64,000 bases of DNA from Latrodectus hesperus (lineage: Eukaryota; Arthropoda; Arachnida; Araneae; Theridiidae). The first letter of the stretch is position 1. Each line of letters opens with the position of its first letter. The notes under the pieces were generated by a model that had not been told where the DNA came from, did not search any database, and saw nothing but the letters and a program-made list of their open reading frames with translations. The position numbers were made by a program, and so were the translations under genes. The stretch lies in NCBI GenBank assembly GCA_037975125.1, contig CM075860.1, forward strand, positions 19,165,093-19,229,092, read 5' to 3'. This document shows, piece after piece, positions 41,650 through 54,193 of this stretch.

Positions 41650-42405
41650 GTAATAGTGTAACTAGTGATATATGATGAAAATAATAGTTATAATTACTTA
41701 ACTATTATTGCTAATTGCTTTATATTGCTTGAAAGATGAAAATTTTTATTCAGTATTTACTCTTTCATTATAAATTCCAAATACGATAATATTTGGAACA
41801 AGTAATTTGCTACAATTAAATTTAAAATAATATTCTGTGCAGTTCACATTAAGTTTGGTGAAAAAAATTTTTAAATGTGTTCAGTGAAAGTCTTATACAA
41901 AATTGTAATCAATGTGTTTGGAAAGAGTTTAATTTATTTTAATTATAAATATCTGTGGCAATAGTAAATAATAAATAGTTAAATTGAATAAAAATGTGAG
42001 TGACTAATATATTTTAAACGAAAGATACAATTTTTCATAAACTATTTAGTCTTACAAATATCTGGCCCCCCTGATTTATCACCTCGTGTAATTGATTTCT
42101 ACCTTGAGCGTGAGCATTTTAAACTGTTGGTCCATATCCAATAAGCCTTCGTGAGCAAAAATGATCGTAGGGCTTCACACAAACCAAATAAAACCTAGTT
42201 ACACAAGTCAAAGAATTTAAAATGTTTGAATTACTGATTTTACTTCTAAATTTTGTAGATAAATAACTGACGTGATTTTGCATAAACTTGAGTGAATTTT
42301 TTTGCTGCGAACTGATCATAAATTTATGATCTTTTTGGAAGAAAAAAAATTTTATACATTGAATTATGAGAAAATAGAAAAAGATATTAATTTCTTTTAA
42401 AAGTA
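41650..42405. other. AT-rich intergenic DNA, nothing recognised
   Basis: No feature could be supported. Confidence 0.45.
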
Positions 42406-42407
42406 TT

Positions 42408-42714
42408 AATAAAAGTGGTGCCGTCCAACTTTTCTAGTGGTCAACGTCTCTGACTGCAGTTAGGGAGGTCCTGGGTTCGAATCCCGGTTCAGACATGGAT
42501 GTACTTTCTCTCTCTATCTATCCTGTCTTTTTTCCTTTCTATGCATGAATGGGTTGTGAATGGTTGCCTACCCTATAAACAGGTTCCCTATGGCATGTGT
42601 ATACTGAGGAAGTCGGACTCCACACCAAACTATATGGTTCAGTTGGAAAAGTGGAGCAGCGCACCCCATAATGCCAACCTAGCTCTGGCATACGGCAACA
42701 ACAATAAAAGTGGT
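42408..42714 (+). mobile_element. tRNA-derived SINE, family A, with 12-bp target-site duplication
   Basis: Family A head (TAGTGGTCAACGTCTCTGAC, GGTTCGAATCCCGG) and body (CCTATAAACAGG, GTCGGACTCCACACC), ending GGCAACAAC. Perfect AATAAAAGTGGT duplications lie at 42408-42419 and 42703-42714. Confidence 0.93.
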
Positions 42715-42785
42715 ATTTGTTTCCATAAGATATTTTATAACGCTTACATGGCTCCATTTTATATTAACTCTTGCAAAAGCTTTAG

Positions 42786-42821
42786 CTATTTTATCATATT
42801 TTAACACCTATGATAAAATAG
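42786..42821. repeat. 12-bp perfect inverted repeat
   Basis: CTATTTTATCAT and ATGATAAAATAG are separated by 12 bases. It is AT-rich, so it may be chance. Confidence 0.5.
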
Positions 42822-43368
42822 ATAGCCTGATGATAAAATATTTCATTATATTTTAACGCCATTTAGTATTGAACCTGTTTTGAATTCTATTTGAGTCAAA
42901 TAATTTTTTCCCTTCAAAGTTCTTTCTCGCATGTGGTTTTTATCATTTGAGTTGTAATACAAAATAAAATTTTCCCTTAGCAGAAGATATAAAATTAGTA
43001 AGCAAAGATTTTAAATGCAGTCAAGAAAAAATAAATTGCCATTTTTAAAAAGAAATACAATTCATTCACACACACAAAACCAATAATTTTATTTCCTAAT
43101 TTATTGATTACATTTTTTAAGTCAATATAAATAATTAACTTTTATAATAGCATTTGTATTAAACTGCCCAGAAATTAACAACTGACAACTGTATAAAGTG
43201 AAAATATTACGTTTATTTTAAAATTGTTGGTGATTAGAGACTTAACAATTTTTGTTTTCTGTCCCCATTAATTAGATTTGGGTTTAAATTACGATAGCAA
43301 TTTATTCATAAAGTAAAATAATCAACTAAAATATATAAATGTCTACCAAAGCTGCACTTACCTTGGCA
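42822..43368. other. AT-rich intergenic DNA, nothing recognised
   Basis: No feature could be supported. Confidence 0.45.
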
Positions 43369-43370
43369 CA

Positions 43371-43643
43371 GATGCCGTATAATACATGATTCCAAATTAT
43401 GAATTTTTTTGGCGATGAAGAAATTGCCAAAAAAATTCATAATTTGGAATCATGTTGCCAAGATGAAGTATCGTGACGTGCGCGATGACGTAAATACTAG
43501 GGTTACTAAAATAGATTTTTCTGCATAATTCTTATAGGTCTCCATATGTATGACTTAATAAAAATGAGGTTGCCAGATACATAAGAAAATCCGCCAAAAA
43601 ATAGCCGATCTCAGAACTTGGCATCCTCCATTATACGACACCT
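43371..43643 (+). mobile_element. palindromic MITE (GTGCCGTATAATCC ends), copy 2
   Basis: The left end ATGCCGTATAATAC and the right end TTATACGACACC match the family termini. The interior is collinear with 10965-11204 (GATGAAGTATCGTGACGTGC, GGTTGCCAGATAC, AATCCGCCAAAAAAT). Near its left end it carries an extra inverted duplication of the end sequence (43385-43454), which other copies lack. Confidence 0.78.
43385..43454. repeat. perfect 29-bp inverted repeat with 12-nt loop
   Basis: Arms 43385-43413 and 43426-43454 are perfect inverted repeats starting CATGATTCCAAATTATGAA. The loop is 12 nt. Confidence 0.95.
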
Positions 43644-45490
43644 TACCTTTTCTTTAAAATTATTTTACTTTGGTTTAAAAAATATATTGGAACCGTATAG
43701 AAATTAGTGAAAATACTGTCAATAATATTAGTAGTCAGAAAGGCTGAAGTTATATCCTAAGATAAAGAGTTGCATACAAAGATGTTTGTAACAGCCTAAT
43801 AGACTTGAATAATTAAGATCCTAAATTAGATTAGAATTTGCTGAATCATTTTAACTTGCATTGAGAAGAACTGGATTTTGAAGACTTCGCTAATGCACAT
43901 AGTTTGATGCTTTTGTTCCTTAAGAAAATTAGTCACAAGTAAATTATTAATCTTCTTTTTTCTCGCGGTTTCATACCTTGTTGTTGCAATATTTTAATGT
44001 GAATATTAACCATATTTACTTTTTTTAGTAAATAAGATGAAATTATTTTTTTTCGTAAGTTTAAATGAATTTTTAACATTTCTCAACTATATAATTTGTA
44101 TTTAAGTGAGATATTGGCTTTTAAATCATATATCAAGATTTAGTTGTTAGAATGCTTTTCGTGATGCCACTTGCAATTTAACTTGAAATGGCGTTTGCAC
44201 TGATGAAGCATTTCCTACCAAAATTATGGTAAGTAAATCCAACTACGAAACTAAACATCATTTAAAAACATGATCATCTGGAAAAATTGGCGATCGGTTA
44301 AATTTGATCCTAAATTTCATTTTAAAGTTGTTTGATAGAAGTTGTTACAAGAAATTCGCTTAATTTGCAATTTTGCAATGAATGGTTTGGTTTGTGTAAA
44401 AGGTAAATGTAAATCTTTTAGGTAAATCTTTAAAAACAAGGAATTTAAACGAGGACTAATTCTACTGGGACCCACAATTCATGTTTGATGACTACGACTT
44501 ATTTTACTGGCGTCCACAATTCATATTAAGGATATAGGGTCATCGAACCATTCAAATAATCTAAGATGGAGGTGAAAGCAAAGCCCATAACTTATTAAAA
44601 TGCAAGAAAAACAATCAAATTTTTTGAAAAACTATCAAAACATTATGACTAGAAGTGCTGAATTTCATTAGTAAAATATTGACATACTTCTGTTTATTTT
44701 CATGCAAGTTACTTTAATAAATTATTTTAGATAAGATGCTCCAGTAATACATGAAAGTTATTTCGATATATCCAAAAATAATCAACTTTATTGTAAGATC
44801 AAATCTTATGGAAAATATTGTTAAAGTAGTTCCTGTTAAATGAGTGGAGAATTTTCTGTTGATGAGTATAATCATTGTGATTATTTAGATTCAAAAAACA
44901 GTGTATCACTTGATGATTACAAAATATCTTAAAAGTTTACATATATTTACTTATGATAAAATTTGTCGAAGATATGATCACCATATTTATGTGTTTAAAT
45001 CTGATTATAAGGGCAAACTTTCAGTAATGAACTAACTAAAATCTAGAAACTGGATAACACTGTGAAATTCATTCCGTCACTATGATAGGTAATATTGTAA
45101 AAGTGGGAGAAAAACGGCTTTATTATCACAAGAGTTTTAAAAATTTTTAAAGATTTTCTGAGTTCTCGGAAATAGTGAAAATTTTTAGATAACTTAATAC
45201 ATTTCGAAGTTTTCTATCAACGCTTATTAAAAGGAATATATGTATGATTTCTTACAATTAACTACTGAGGATTGAAAAATTAGTTGTTTTACTAAATTTT
45301 CAGAAAAAAACTTGATTATTTCTATTAAATATTTTTTAATAATTCTTTTTACAATAATTAATTTTTAAAATAGACAGTACACTTTCTCCTTATTAATAAT
45401 TAAGAAAAATAATTTTTCATGAAATGACAGCTATTAGCGTTAATGAACAATTTAGAGTAACTCTAAATACTTACGTTCGAGAAAATATAA
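43644..45490. other. AT-rich intergenic DNA, nothing firm
   Basis: A short direct repeat of CCACAATTCAT occurs at about 44470-44530. Nothing else recognised. Confidence 0.4.
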
Positions 45491-45495
45491 TTTCT

Positions 45496-45807
45496 ATCTC
45501 TTTCTAAGTGCCGACCGTTAGCTGAGTGGTTAGCGTTACTGACTCCTGAGCTGTGGGTTCAAATCCTGGTTCGGGCATGTTACTTTCTCTGTGTTTCTCA
45601 GTCCCTTCCTCTGTGATGATGTATGAATATGGCCCACCCTATGAACGGTTTTGTGGTGTTCTGGCGCGGGCAACGCTGCTCCCCTCCCGTTAGTTCACAG
45701 GTGCCCGTTGGGTAACGACAAATGAGTACAAAATTAGTTACTGGCCTTGTTGTGGCATAGAGTTTGTCACCCAAGTGCCCACAGTTGGAAAAAAAATCCC
45801 TTTCTAA
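45496..45807 (+). mobile_element. tRNA-derived SINE, family B, with 12-bp target-site duplication
   Basis: A tRNA-like head (GCTGAGTGGTTAGCG, B box GGGTTCAAATCCTGG) and a body with CACAGGTGCCCGTTGGGTAA and CTGGCCTTGTTGTGGCATAG, ending GTTGGAAAAA. Duplications ATC(T/C)CTTTCTAA lie at 45496-45507 and 45796-45807 with one mismatch. Confidence 0.9.
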
Positions 45808-47205
45808 ATATGAGATTTTTCCATTTATTCTGACAATCCTGAGAAATAAATCTTGATATTTTTTATACTATATTCTCGTTTGTAATTTTTATTATTTTGA
45901 TTAGTATTTTTATTTCTCACAGAACGAAACAATTAATTTTCAGAGATAAGACAGACATTTTTTTGCAGCACAGTTACATAGTCTATTTCCTTTTATTTCA
46001 TATGTGTAAAGCATAACAATCCGTTGAACGAGATGTGATTGGTGAAGTTTATTTTTTCAAAATTTATGTGCATCAAAATTTTCCAGAAGATCCCGGATTC
46101 TCTCAGAAACAGGCAAGTATTCCAAACCCATTAACTTTAAGATAAAGTCCGGGACTTGCTTGCACTGCCATGTAGGTCATTTCTTGAAAAATATGAAGTC
46201 CAGAGATGGATGATGCAGTGAACTCGTGAACAATATAATATTTGTTGAATACAAGGTATTTGAAGAATTCTATTTTTATTTAAAATTTGTTTCCATCATT
46301 TCGATCTCTTGTTATTTAAATACAGCAAATGTGAATACTTACCAATCATTCAGATAAAAGTGAAACATATCCATCTCTAATGCTCCATATCTAAGTCGAA
46401 TTGATTACCAGTCTTGAAATAAACTGAAGCTTAATTGTTTCCGGAATTGTATAACTAATGGAAATCGATATGTGTAAGGAAACTAATCCAAGAACTTTCA
46501 CAATACATATTATTCAATTGAAATTAGTCTTTCAAAACAGTTAATACTTAAATAATACCTTATGATTATTGTTTCTACAATCTCTCAATGGCTATGTTTT
46601 TTATGCTCCGCGACGAGTAATTTTATACTCATTGAAATTCTTTCTAACAATTCTTTCAATTTTTTTATCCTGCCGCTGAAACGAGAAAGTCAACTCTTAC
46701 CATAAGAGACAGGATTTTCTAATCGCAATGCAGAAATCATCATTTTGATTAAAAAATTTTTGGGTGATTAAGGTATTGTTCCATTTTGTGTAACACAAAC
46801 ATACTTTATCAATTAAGATTTTGGTTAAGTAATACGTTATTTATATAAAAAATTTTAGAAAATTCATAACATTAGATGGATTTTAGTTATCAACAAAAGT
46901 TTCCATTAACAAATTTTAGTTCAGAATCATTAAAAAATACAAAAAGTGGTATTTCACATGTTTTTTATAACAATATGGTATTATATTAGTTTTATTTCCA
47001 CTAATTTTTCAGATTCTTTTTTTTAAATTATGTTTGCAAACTAATTTATCATTTGTTCCTGGGTGACATAATGAAAATTTATGCCTAAAGCACTATTTTA
47101 ATAATTGATTATTTTATTAACCTTCTTTGTGAAATATATCTTCAAAGTGGTTGTGGCATCAACATAATTTAATATACACAACCCAGAGATGATTTAATCA
47201 GGGCA
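45808..47205. other. AT-rich intergenic DNA, nothing recognised
   Basis: No feature could be supported. Confidence 0.45.
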
Positions 47206-47206
47206 C

Positions 47207-47458
47207 AGGTGCTGTAGAATCCAGGATGCCAAATTCTGAGCTTGATTATTCTGATTGATTTTTTGGTGGATTTTCTTATGTATCTGGCAACCTCATTTTT
47301 ATTACGTCTTAGATATGTGACCTATAAGAATTATGCATACAATTCTATTTTGGTAACTCTAGTATTTACGTCATCGTGCACGTTACGTTACGTCATCTTG
47401 GCAACATTTCTTATCACCAAAAAATTCAGAATTTTGAATCCTGGATTATATGGCACCT
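47207..47458 (-). mobile_element. palindromic MITE (GTGCCGTATAATCC ends), copy 3
   Basis: The left end AGGTGCTGTAGAATCCAGGA and right end CCTGGATTATATGGCACCT are inverted repeats. The interior is the reverse orientation of copies 1 and 2 (TCTGGCAACCTCATTTTTAT, ACGTCATCTTGGCAACATTT). A 77-codon frame inside is incidental. Confidence 0.8.
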
Positions 47459-48690
47459 ATGCCTCTACCAGTTAGGTAAGAGCAGCCGGCTGGAAGTCCT
47501 TTTAATTTAGAAACAGGAATCAAAAACAGAAAACATCCCTGTCACCCATTTTATGATACTTTTCCAACAATACCTGAAAAAGACAGTGTATTTTATATTA
47601 CATAAACATATAGAGATTTTCAGCAAGATGGTTTTCATAGGACACAGGCATAGATTGTACTACCTTCCAAGTATAAAAATGACATCATATCAGTTTTGGC
47701 TCACACTTTACAAATTTTGTTTCATATATGCTACAATTTTTCTTAAATAACAATGCTGTCTATTGTGTTACAGTAGAATTCTTCGTTTTCAGCCAAAACA
47801 ATCTAACCAGCCAAGAAATCAACATTGTTTGATAATACTTGACCCAATGAGAGACAAGCCAACAATAAAGACACTTGTGGTGTATGTGTGTGTTTTAAAT
47901 TAAGCAAAAGCTCTTAATTTCTCTCTCCACTTTTGATGTAAGAAGAGACCAAGGACCAAGTCGATGTCGACAATTCAGATGTTGACATAAATTCCACAGC
48001 AGTTCAAAGTAATGAGGTGGTTGGTACTGTTTCGTGAATAGTAAGCAGGAAAAGTACATAATATAAATAATATAATTTTTCATATATGTAGTGCTTAAGT
48101 TTCTTCAGATTTTTAGTTATTCAAAATTCCTAATCAAAATTATGATTATATTAATGTTTATAATTTTAATTTTTATAAAAGTGTTTTTGCAAAATGCAAT
48201 TCAAAAAAGTATTTTAATCATCTGGGGTAAATCGTAAATAAAATTCAAAATTTAGGAAGGAAATTATTTAGATTTTCTGTTAGAAAAGTGAGCAGAAAAT
48301 TTTGTCTTTCGTTTATAGTTAAGTTTCTCTCATTCCTAGAGACTTCTTAAGTAAAAAACGAAATTTAAGAATTCTTATGTATTTGTAAAATTCTATTTCA
48401 GCCAATCGTTTTGTGTAAATAAGAAAACTTTTGTTAAATGCAATAATGAAACAATAAAGTAAACACAAAATATGAGCAAAGCGAAAGAAAATAGGTATCC
48501 AATACGCAAATCAAGAACATCATTTTTTTTTCATTTAAATATTAATAAATGAAAATATGATTTTTTAAAAATGTATGCAGCCTCTTTTTAAAGGAAAAAT
48601 ATACTTTAGGGTGACCTTAGTGAAAATTGACAATTTTTTCACCAAGATTGTTTTAGTGCATGTTTGAAGTAACAAGATAAGCTGAAAGCC
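47459..48690. other. intergenic DNA, nothing recognised
   Basis: No gene could be supported. Frames of 62-65 codons here have no recognisable content. Confidence 0.4.
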
Positions 48691-48692
48691 AT

Positions 48693-48857
48693 AGGTGCTG
48701 TATTATCCAGGATTCCGAATTCTGAATTTTTTTGGCGATGAAGAAATGTTGCCAAGATGACGTAACGTAACGACGTATCACACACAAGACCAACCATAAA
48801 TATAAATCAACATCTCTTATAATATGTCACCAAATTGGGGCGAAACTGTGTGGCACC
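48693..48857 (+). mobile_element. palindromic MITE (GTGCCGTATAATCC ends), copy 4, shortened
   Basis: The left end AGGTGCTGTATTATCCAGGA and TTTGGCGATGAAGAAATGTT then TGCCAAGATGACGTAACG match the family. The right half has diverged or been deleted before TGGCACCCT. A further small fragment of the left end is at about 51157. Confidence 0.7.
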
Positions 48858-49101
48858 CTAAAGAATAGTAGAACAGAATAGTAGAACCCTTTTTAAGTAG
48901 AACAGTCTTTTCAGAATTATCGATCTTGATGATAGATCGGATTCCTTTATTTCAAGTTTATCATTTTTGGCGATGAGGGGTTTTTAAATAAGATCCAACC
49001 TTTCTATTTTATATCTTGATATTTATGAAGAATATTTCAGATAAAAAGAACTTTATGGTCACGGGTCGCTTAAAAAATAAAAAATGAATAAATAAACTAT
49101 A

Positions 49102-49642
49102 TACAGTAAAATGTGGTGAATGTTATAACTTGGGGTTTCCGAAAAATTCTCAAAAGCAATTAATCTCCAATATAGGTCGATGTTGGCACCGAAACTTAAT
49201 TATAATGCATTGCAGGCAATTTTAAATTTACAGATATTTATAAATTATAATTTGCGTTTGAAGTCTGAAAATTTTTTCTGATATCCAAATGCACTGTGGC
49301 TTATTGCGTATTTGAATCAAAATGAAATTAAAAAATAAGTATAAAAGTAAGAATTTTTTAAATTTAATATTCAACAAAGTAAAAACTGCCTTTAAATGTT
49401 TATTTTTATGATTATATGTATAAACTATCGAATTCTTATTCATAAAAGGTTAAAACTGAGTATTCATTTATTCATTTATATTTTCTTATATTATTAAATG
49501 AGACAAATGAATTTTTATATTATTTATATATTTCTTAATTTTTATCCCCGTATTCTTATTTTAATTTTATTCCTAAACAACCTCGAAATTTCCAAATTTT
49601 ATTACAGTTTTCTGTTATCGTAAAATTATATGTTTTACTGTA
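49102..49642. mobile_element. possible pogo-type MITE
   Basis: TA followed by CAGTAAAATGT at 49104 and ATGTTTTACTG followed by TA at 49640 give inverted ends of 8 bp with TA on both sides, about 537 bp apart. The CAGT start and TA flank suit pogo-type elements, but the ends are short in AT-rich DNA. Confidence 0.35.
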
Positions 49643-49775
49643 TAATCTTTATTTAAAATATGAAATTTGAAAAGTATATATATATATTACAATTACATTT
49701 TATAAGTTATGTTTGTTTCTTAAGCAATAATGTAACTTATTAGTTTTGCAATTTTTTATACCACTTAACATCAAT

Positions 49776-50075
49776 AATAAATTATGTGCCGCTAAACTTG
49801 TCTAGTGGTCAGCGTGTCTGACTGTGGATAGGGAGATCCTGGGTTCGAATCCCGGTTCGAGCATGGATGTACTTTTCTCTCTCTATCTATCCTGTCTTTG
49901 TCCTTTCCTTGTATGAATGTGGAGTGAATGGTTGCCTACCCTATAAACGGGTCCCTATGGCATGTATGTACTGAGGAAGTCGGACTCCACACCAAAGTAT
50001 GGTTCAATTGGAAAAGTGGAGCAGCACACCCCAAATTGCCAGCCTGTGGCTGGCACATGACAACAATAAATATGT
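49776..50075 (+). mobile_element. tRNA-derived SINE, family A, with target-site duplication
   Basis: Family A head (TAGTGGTCAGCGTGTCTGAC, GGTTCGAATCCCGG) and body (CCTATAAACGGG, GTCGGACTCCACACC), ending GACAACAATAAA. AATAAATTATGT at 49776-49787 and AATAAATATGT at 50065-50075 differ by one base deletion. Confidence 0.9.
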
Positions 50076-50392
50076 AATCCGTTAACGCGTAAAGGTTATT
50101 TACTAGATACCTTACTATTTCAATCAGGTGCTCATATAAATTTTCTGAAGTTGGATGTTGAAAATATTTTTTCTAAATATAGTGTTCCAACCCAATTTTT
50201 TCAATTCATCAAAAAAGCAATGTAAAGTCTGCTCAAGCAAATTAAACATATAACTAAATAAAAAAGAAAACCTCATTGTTTTATTCAATTACATGCAAGC
50301 AAACATCGCTTTTAAATAATTTTTAGATAAAATTTAGTATCATCAAAGATTTTTTAATTTCTGGAATAATAGTGAAGGTATTTTTATGAAAC

Positions 50393-50418
50393 GTGTGTGT
50401 GTGTGTGTGTGTGTGTGT
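50393..50418. repeat. (GT)n microsatellite
   Basis: Thirteen GT units. Confidence 0.95.
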
Positions 50419-51890
50419 CCTACATGTGTTTTCAGTGTTGTTGTCTATTAAATGAAGCAAAAATTTTAAAATATAAGGCGAAATTCTTCGTTTACATTTA
50501 CATTTCTAAAGAGATTACTCAGTAAAATTTCGTAAAATATCCCTATTGCCGTACATTTTTCAACCATATTTTTTATCACTCAATATTTTGCTTAAGTTTT
50601 GCTTCAATTCAAAGAAAATTGTCAACCATAACATATGCCCAAATTAAATTAAGAATGATGCATTACAATTTTTTGTAGTGTTAGTCGTTTTGATAAAATT
50701 TTACAAAAATGTGTCATAAAATTACAAATTTTATAAAAAGTATGCTATATGTAGTTAGAATGTTGACTAATTTTAATGTTTTACACCATAATTTATCAAA
50801 AAACAAGATAAAGAAAATCAAAGTTAATTTTTAAGAAAAAGTTGGCTCGAACATTGGTGCATATCTTTATATTAAGAAATTTACCTTCTAACAGCATCTT
50901 CAATTTTCTATTTTTCTATAGCAATTAATAGACTACTATATTTTTATTCTTCAAAACTAAATTATTTTTTAATTCAATGAAAAAATTATATTCAGTTATT
51001 TTTAATTCAATATAAAAACTACCATGAAGTAAATTAATATTTTTAGTTTGAAGCAAAATCTAGTGTTAATGGAATTGTCTTATTTCCTGTACATTTAGAT
51101 AAAATAAAAAATATATATGTATATAAATATATATATAATTTTTATATTAATTTCCATAGGTGCTGTAAGAGTGATTTAGTCTAAGTGAAGATACGAAGAG
51201 ACGAGATGCTAGAAAATTATGTTGGATAATAGATATATATAATAAGATATTTTAATTTCAAATAAAAAAGTTTTACTGGAAATTTATTGTAAAGTTATTA
51301 CTTTGACCCTATTAATGAACTTAGATGAGAATCAAAACTCAAATGCATTAAATATTATTTGTTCTATACACATATACTCCATTAAAATGATCAAAAACAT
51401 TTCTAACATTATTCGAAATGTTCAAATAAATTATTTAGATATAATCATTTCTAATAAAATCATCGAAATTTTAATAATGTGTTGAATTCTTTCACAAATA
51501 AAATGATTTGTTTATTAAAATGGAAATACAATTTATATTTCAAATAAATCATTGACATTCTAAATTTTTGATTCATATAAATGGTATATAGCATTCACAA
51601 TAGATTCGGGCTTATAAAAAGGAATTCAATGTAACAAAATATTCGATATAATATTTTGTTTGAATAAAATTTATATATATTTGCTTCGTGTAGGTCCTGC
51701 TTATTGTAGTTAGTTATAAAATAATAATTTAAATCATTCATTCTATTAATTTTTCTGGAAATTATGGAATAGAAAAGTGTTTCTAAATAAATATCAGGAT
51801 TTTGATGATTTGTAGTATTTCATAAGTAAAATCACAATTAATACACGTAAAATTGTAAACGTAAAATCATGATTAATATACGAAATGAAA
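50419..51890. other. AT-rich intergenic DNA, nothing recognised
   Basis: No feature could be supported beyond the small MITE end fragment near 51157. Confidence 0.45.
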
Positions 51891-52111
51891 GAGCAACTCA
51901 AACAGTCCAATTTGTTGGTATACGCATGCGCTAGTGCCTCAGCTCAAGCCTTAGAAAGCGCTAGTAGCAAAAATGGTGACTAGTGAACACAGAAAACTTT
52001 TTGTTTTCTGCAAGTGCACAGTAACGACAGTCCAAATTTGTTGTTACAATGCATCGTGCATTCCGAATTCAATCCAGATGGTATCTCCCTAGTCATAATA
52101 ACATCCCTAGT

Positions 52112-52334
52112 CAGTTTGAAAATATTGCTATACCACATCATTAATTTGAGAATATTCTATACCACTTCATATTAGTTTGGAAATATTCTATACCGCATCA
52201 TTAGTTTGAAAATATTGGTATACCACATCATTAGTTTGAAAATATTGCTATACCACATCATTAGTTTGAAAATATTCTATACCACATCATTAGTTTGAAA
52301 ATATTCTATACCACATCATTAGTTTGAAAATATC
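52112..52334 (+). repeat. minisatellite, about 29-31 bp period, seven to eight units
   Basis: Units of the form ATACCACATCATTAGTTTG plus AAAATATT(C/G)(T/C) repeat in tandem with small length differences. The array lies between the N-terminal piece and the helix-turn-helix piece of the transposase relic and is not part of either. Confidence 0.93.
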
Positions 52335-52552
52335 GTCTGCCTTTGCAAAGGGAAAAGTACAGGATGACCAAGGGTTTCTGAAGAGGGTGTTGAGCGCGAG
52401 TGCGAGTTTTTCACACGTGACCCGACGTAATCAATTTGGAAGACTAGTCATAAATTGGAAATTTCGATGACGACTGTGTGGAGACTTTTATGAGAATGCG
52501 TAAAACTACATTTATTGTTTGAAGTTACCCATCGTCGTTACTTACCTTTGCT

Positions 52553-52784
52553 ACGTTACTTATTATTACCACATTACTTATTGTTACCACGCTGAGCTGG
52601 CAGCCGAATGATTAGCACTCTTGCCTTCGGTTCAACAGTTCGTGGGTTCAAATCCCACCTAGGGCATGGATGTTTGTAGTGGTTTGGAATCCATTTTAAG
52701 CCGTAGGTCCCGCTCTGATTAACCTTTGTGTGAAAAAAATGACCATTGAGCGACAAACAATTATCGTTTTCACGTTACTTATTA
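52553..52784 (+). mobile_element. tRNA-derived SINE (GCAGCCGAAT family) inserted in the transposase relic
   Basis: Head GCAGCCGAATGATTAGCACT with B box GGGTTCAAATCCC, then TTAAGCCGTAGGTCCCGCTC and TGAGCGACAAACA. Perfect ACGTTACTTATTA duplications are at 52553-52565 and 52772-52784. A 60-codon minus-strand frame is incidental. Confidence 0.88.
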
Positions 52785-53416
52785 ATGCACGCTCTAAAGC
52801 CTACAGATCCTCTTTTACATGCCAAATTTGCTCATAAAATGTTGTTGCACTATGTTTTCCTGGCTAGATAGATTTTGGTAACGAATCAACATTTCACATC
52901 AGTGGATATGTGAACTCTCATAACGTGCGCATCTGGTGGTTCAGAAAATCCACGAGAAGGTAACATAAGTGTAACGAGACTTTCCCAAATTGAAGGTTTT
53001 TGTGCATCATCAGCGGAAAGTTTATGAGCCTTTTTGTTTTGGAGAAGTAACTGTGACTGATGCTTCCTATATTGATGATCTACAACTATGGCTATTTATC
53101 CGATTGGTATATGGCGAACCAAATAACTTCACGTGGTAGCATGGTGGTGCCCTGCGACAAAGCATAACGACGTACGCGATTACTTGAATTTCACTGTATC
53201 TGATCGCTGTGTTGGCTAGAAAGGGCTCAATGACAAGCTTGTTTTACATAGCCTTCAAGTTCACCCGATCTAATGCCATGTGATTTCTATTTGTGGGGGT
53301 TTATAAAAGGTAGTGTGCATGGGCCTTCATTACCAGCTGACCTGCCTGACCAAAGAAACAGGGTTGAGGCAGCCGTTACAATATATATATACTATATAAA
53401 TATATATAAATATTTA

Positions 53417-53417
<1 letters not shown>

Positions 53418-53500
<83 letters not shown>
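53418..53500. repeat. (TA)n microsatellite, 83 bp
   Basis: Pure TA repeat directly after the end of the transposase relic and just before a SINE. Confidence 0.97.
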
Positions 53501-53504
<4 letters not shown>

Positions 53505-53506
53505 TT

Positions 53507-53838
53507 AATATTTGCATCCAGTCGACCAATGGCTGAGTGGTTAGCGCTCCTGACTCCTGAGCTGTGGGTCCTGGGTTCGAATCCCGGTTCAGGCATGGAT
53601 GTTACTTTCTTTCTCTGTTCTCTCTGTGTTTCTCTATCCTTTCTTCTTTGATAATGTATGAATGTGGCCCACCCAATAAACGGGTTTGTGGTGGTATGAC
53701 GCGGGTAACGCTACTCGCCTCCGTGACTTGGTTCACAGGTGCCCGCTGGGTAACGACATATGAATAGCAGTTTCTGGCCTTGTTGTGGCATAGGGTTCAA
53801 ACCTCAAATGCCTGCCGTTGGAAAAAAATATTTGCATC
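53507..53838 (+). mobile_element. tRNA-derived SINE, family B, with 12-bp target-site duplication
   Basis: Head GCTGAGTGGTTAGCGCTCCT with B box GGGTTCGAATCCCGG, body with ACAGGTGCCCGCTGGGTAAC and CTGGCCTTGTTGTGGCATAG. Perfect AATATTTGCATC duplications are at 53507-53518 and 53827-53838. Frames of 60-67 codons here are incidental. Confidence 0.93.
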
Positions 53839-54193
53839 TAAGGTTTGGTTAGACCGCTCATGGTAGGTGCTTAACTGAAATAAGGAACATGAGCAGCATT
53901 GTAATTTTTCATCCACATGGGTTGATCTGGCACTAGAATATTTAATCTTCTGGTCACCATTGCAGATTCAATTTTAATATTGTTATTATAGCAATTCTGA
54001 ATCTACTTTAATTGGAAAGTTTGATCGCATTGTGTAACAATTCAATCGAATCCGATCCTTCAGCAATAAAACACACACACACACACATTCGTTTTTAAAC
54101 TCAATTATTTAACTCTTGAAGTTTATAATGAGCCAATTAGATCAAGATGAATGTATTTAAATTATTTGGTTTGGGATTGAAAATGAGACATAA
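53839..54193. other. AT-rich DNA with a short (AC)n run
   Basis: (AC)8 at 54071-54086; otherwise nothing recognised. Confidence 0.6.

Larger units (their letters stand above)
51973..53380 (+). pseudogene. mariner-like transposase relic, broken by a minisatellite and a SINE
   Basis: Pieces lie in order on the plus strand. MVTSEHRKLFVFCKCTVTTV from 51973 resembles the N-terminus. After the minisatellite, VCLCKGKSTG-stop-PRVSEEGVERE and KLEISMTTVWRLL give the helix-turn-helix segment. After the SINE, frames give a QIEGFCASSAESL block, ATMAIYP and GEPN-like segments, and finally MPCDFYLWGFIKGSVHGPSL. The last corresponds to the SPDLTPCDFFLWG motif around the third catalytic aspartate in a mariner-like subgroup common in arthropods. 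The second aspartate region is degraded. Many stops and frame changes show long decay. The exact subfamily is uncertain. Confidence 0.75.
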
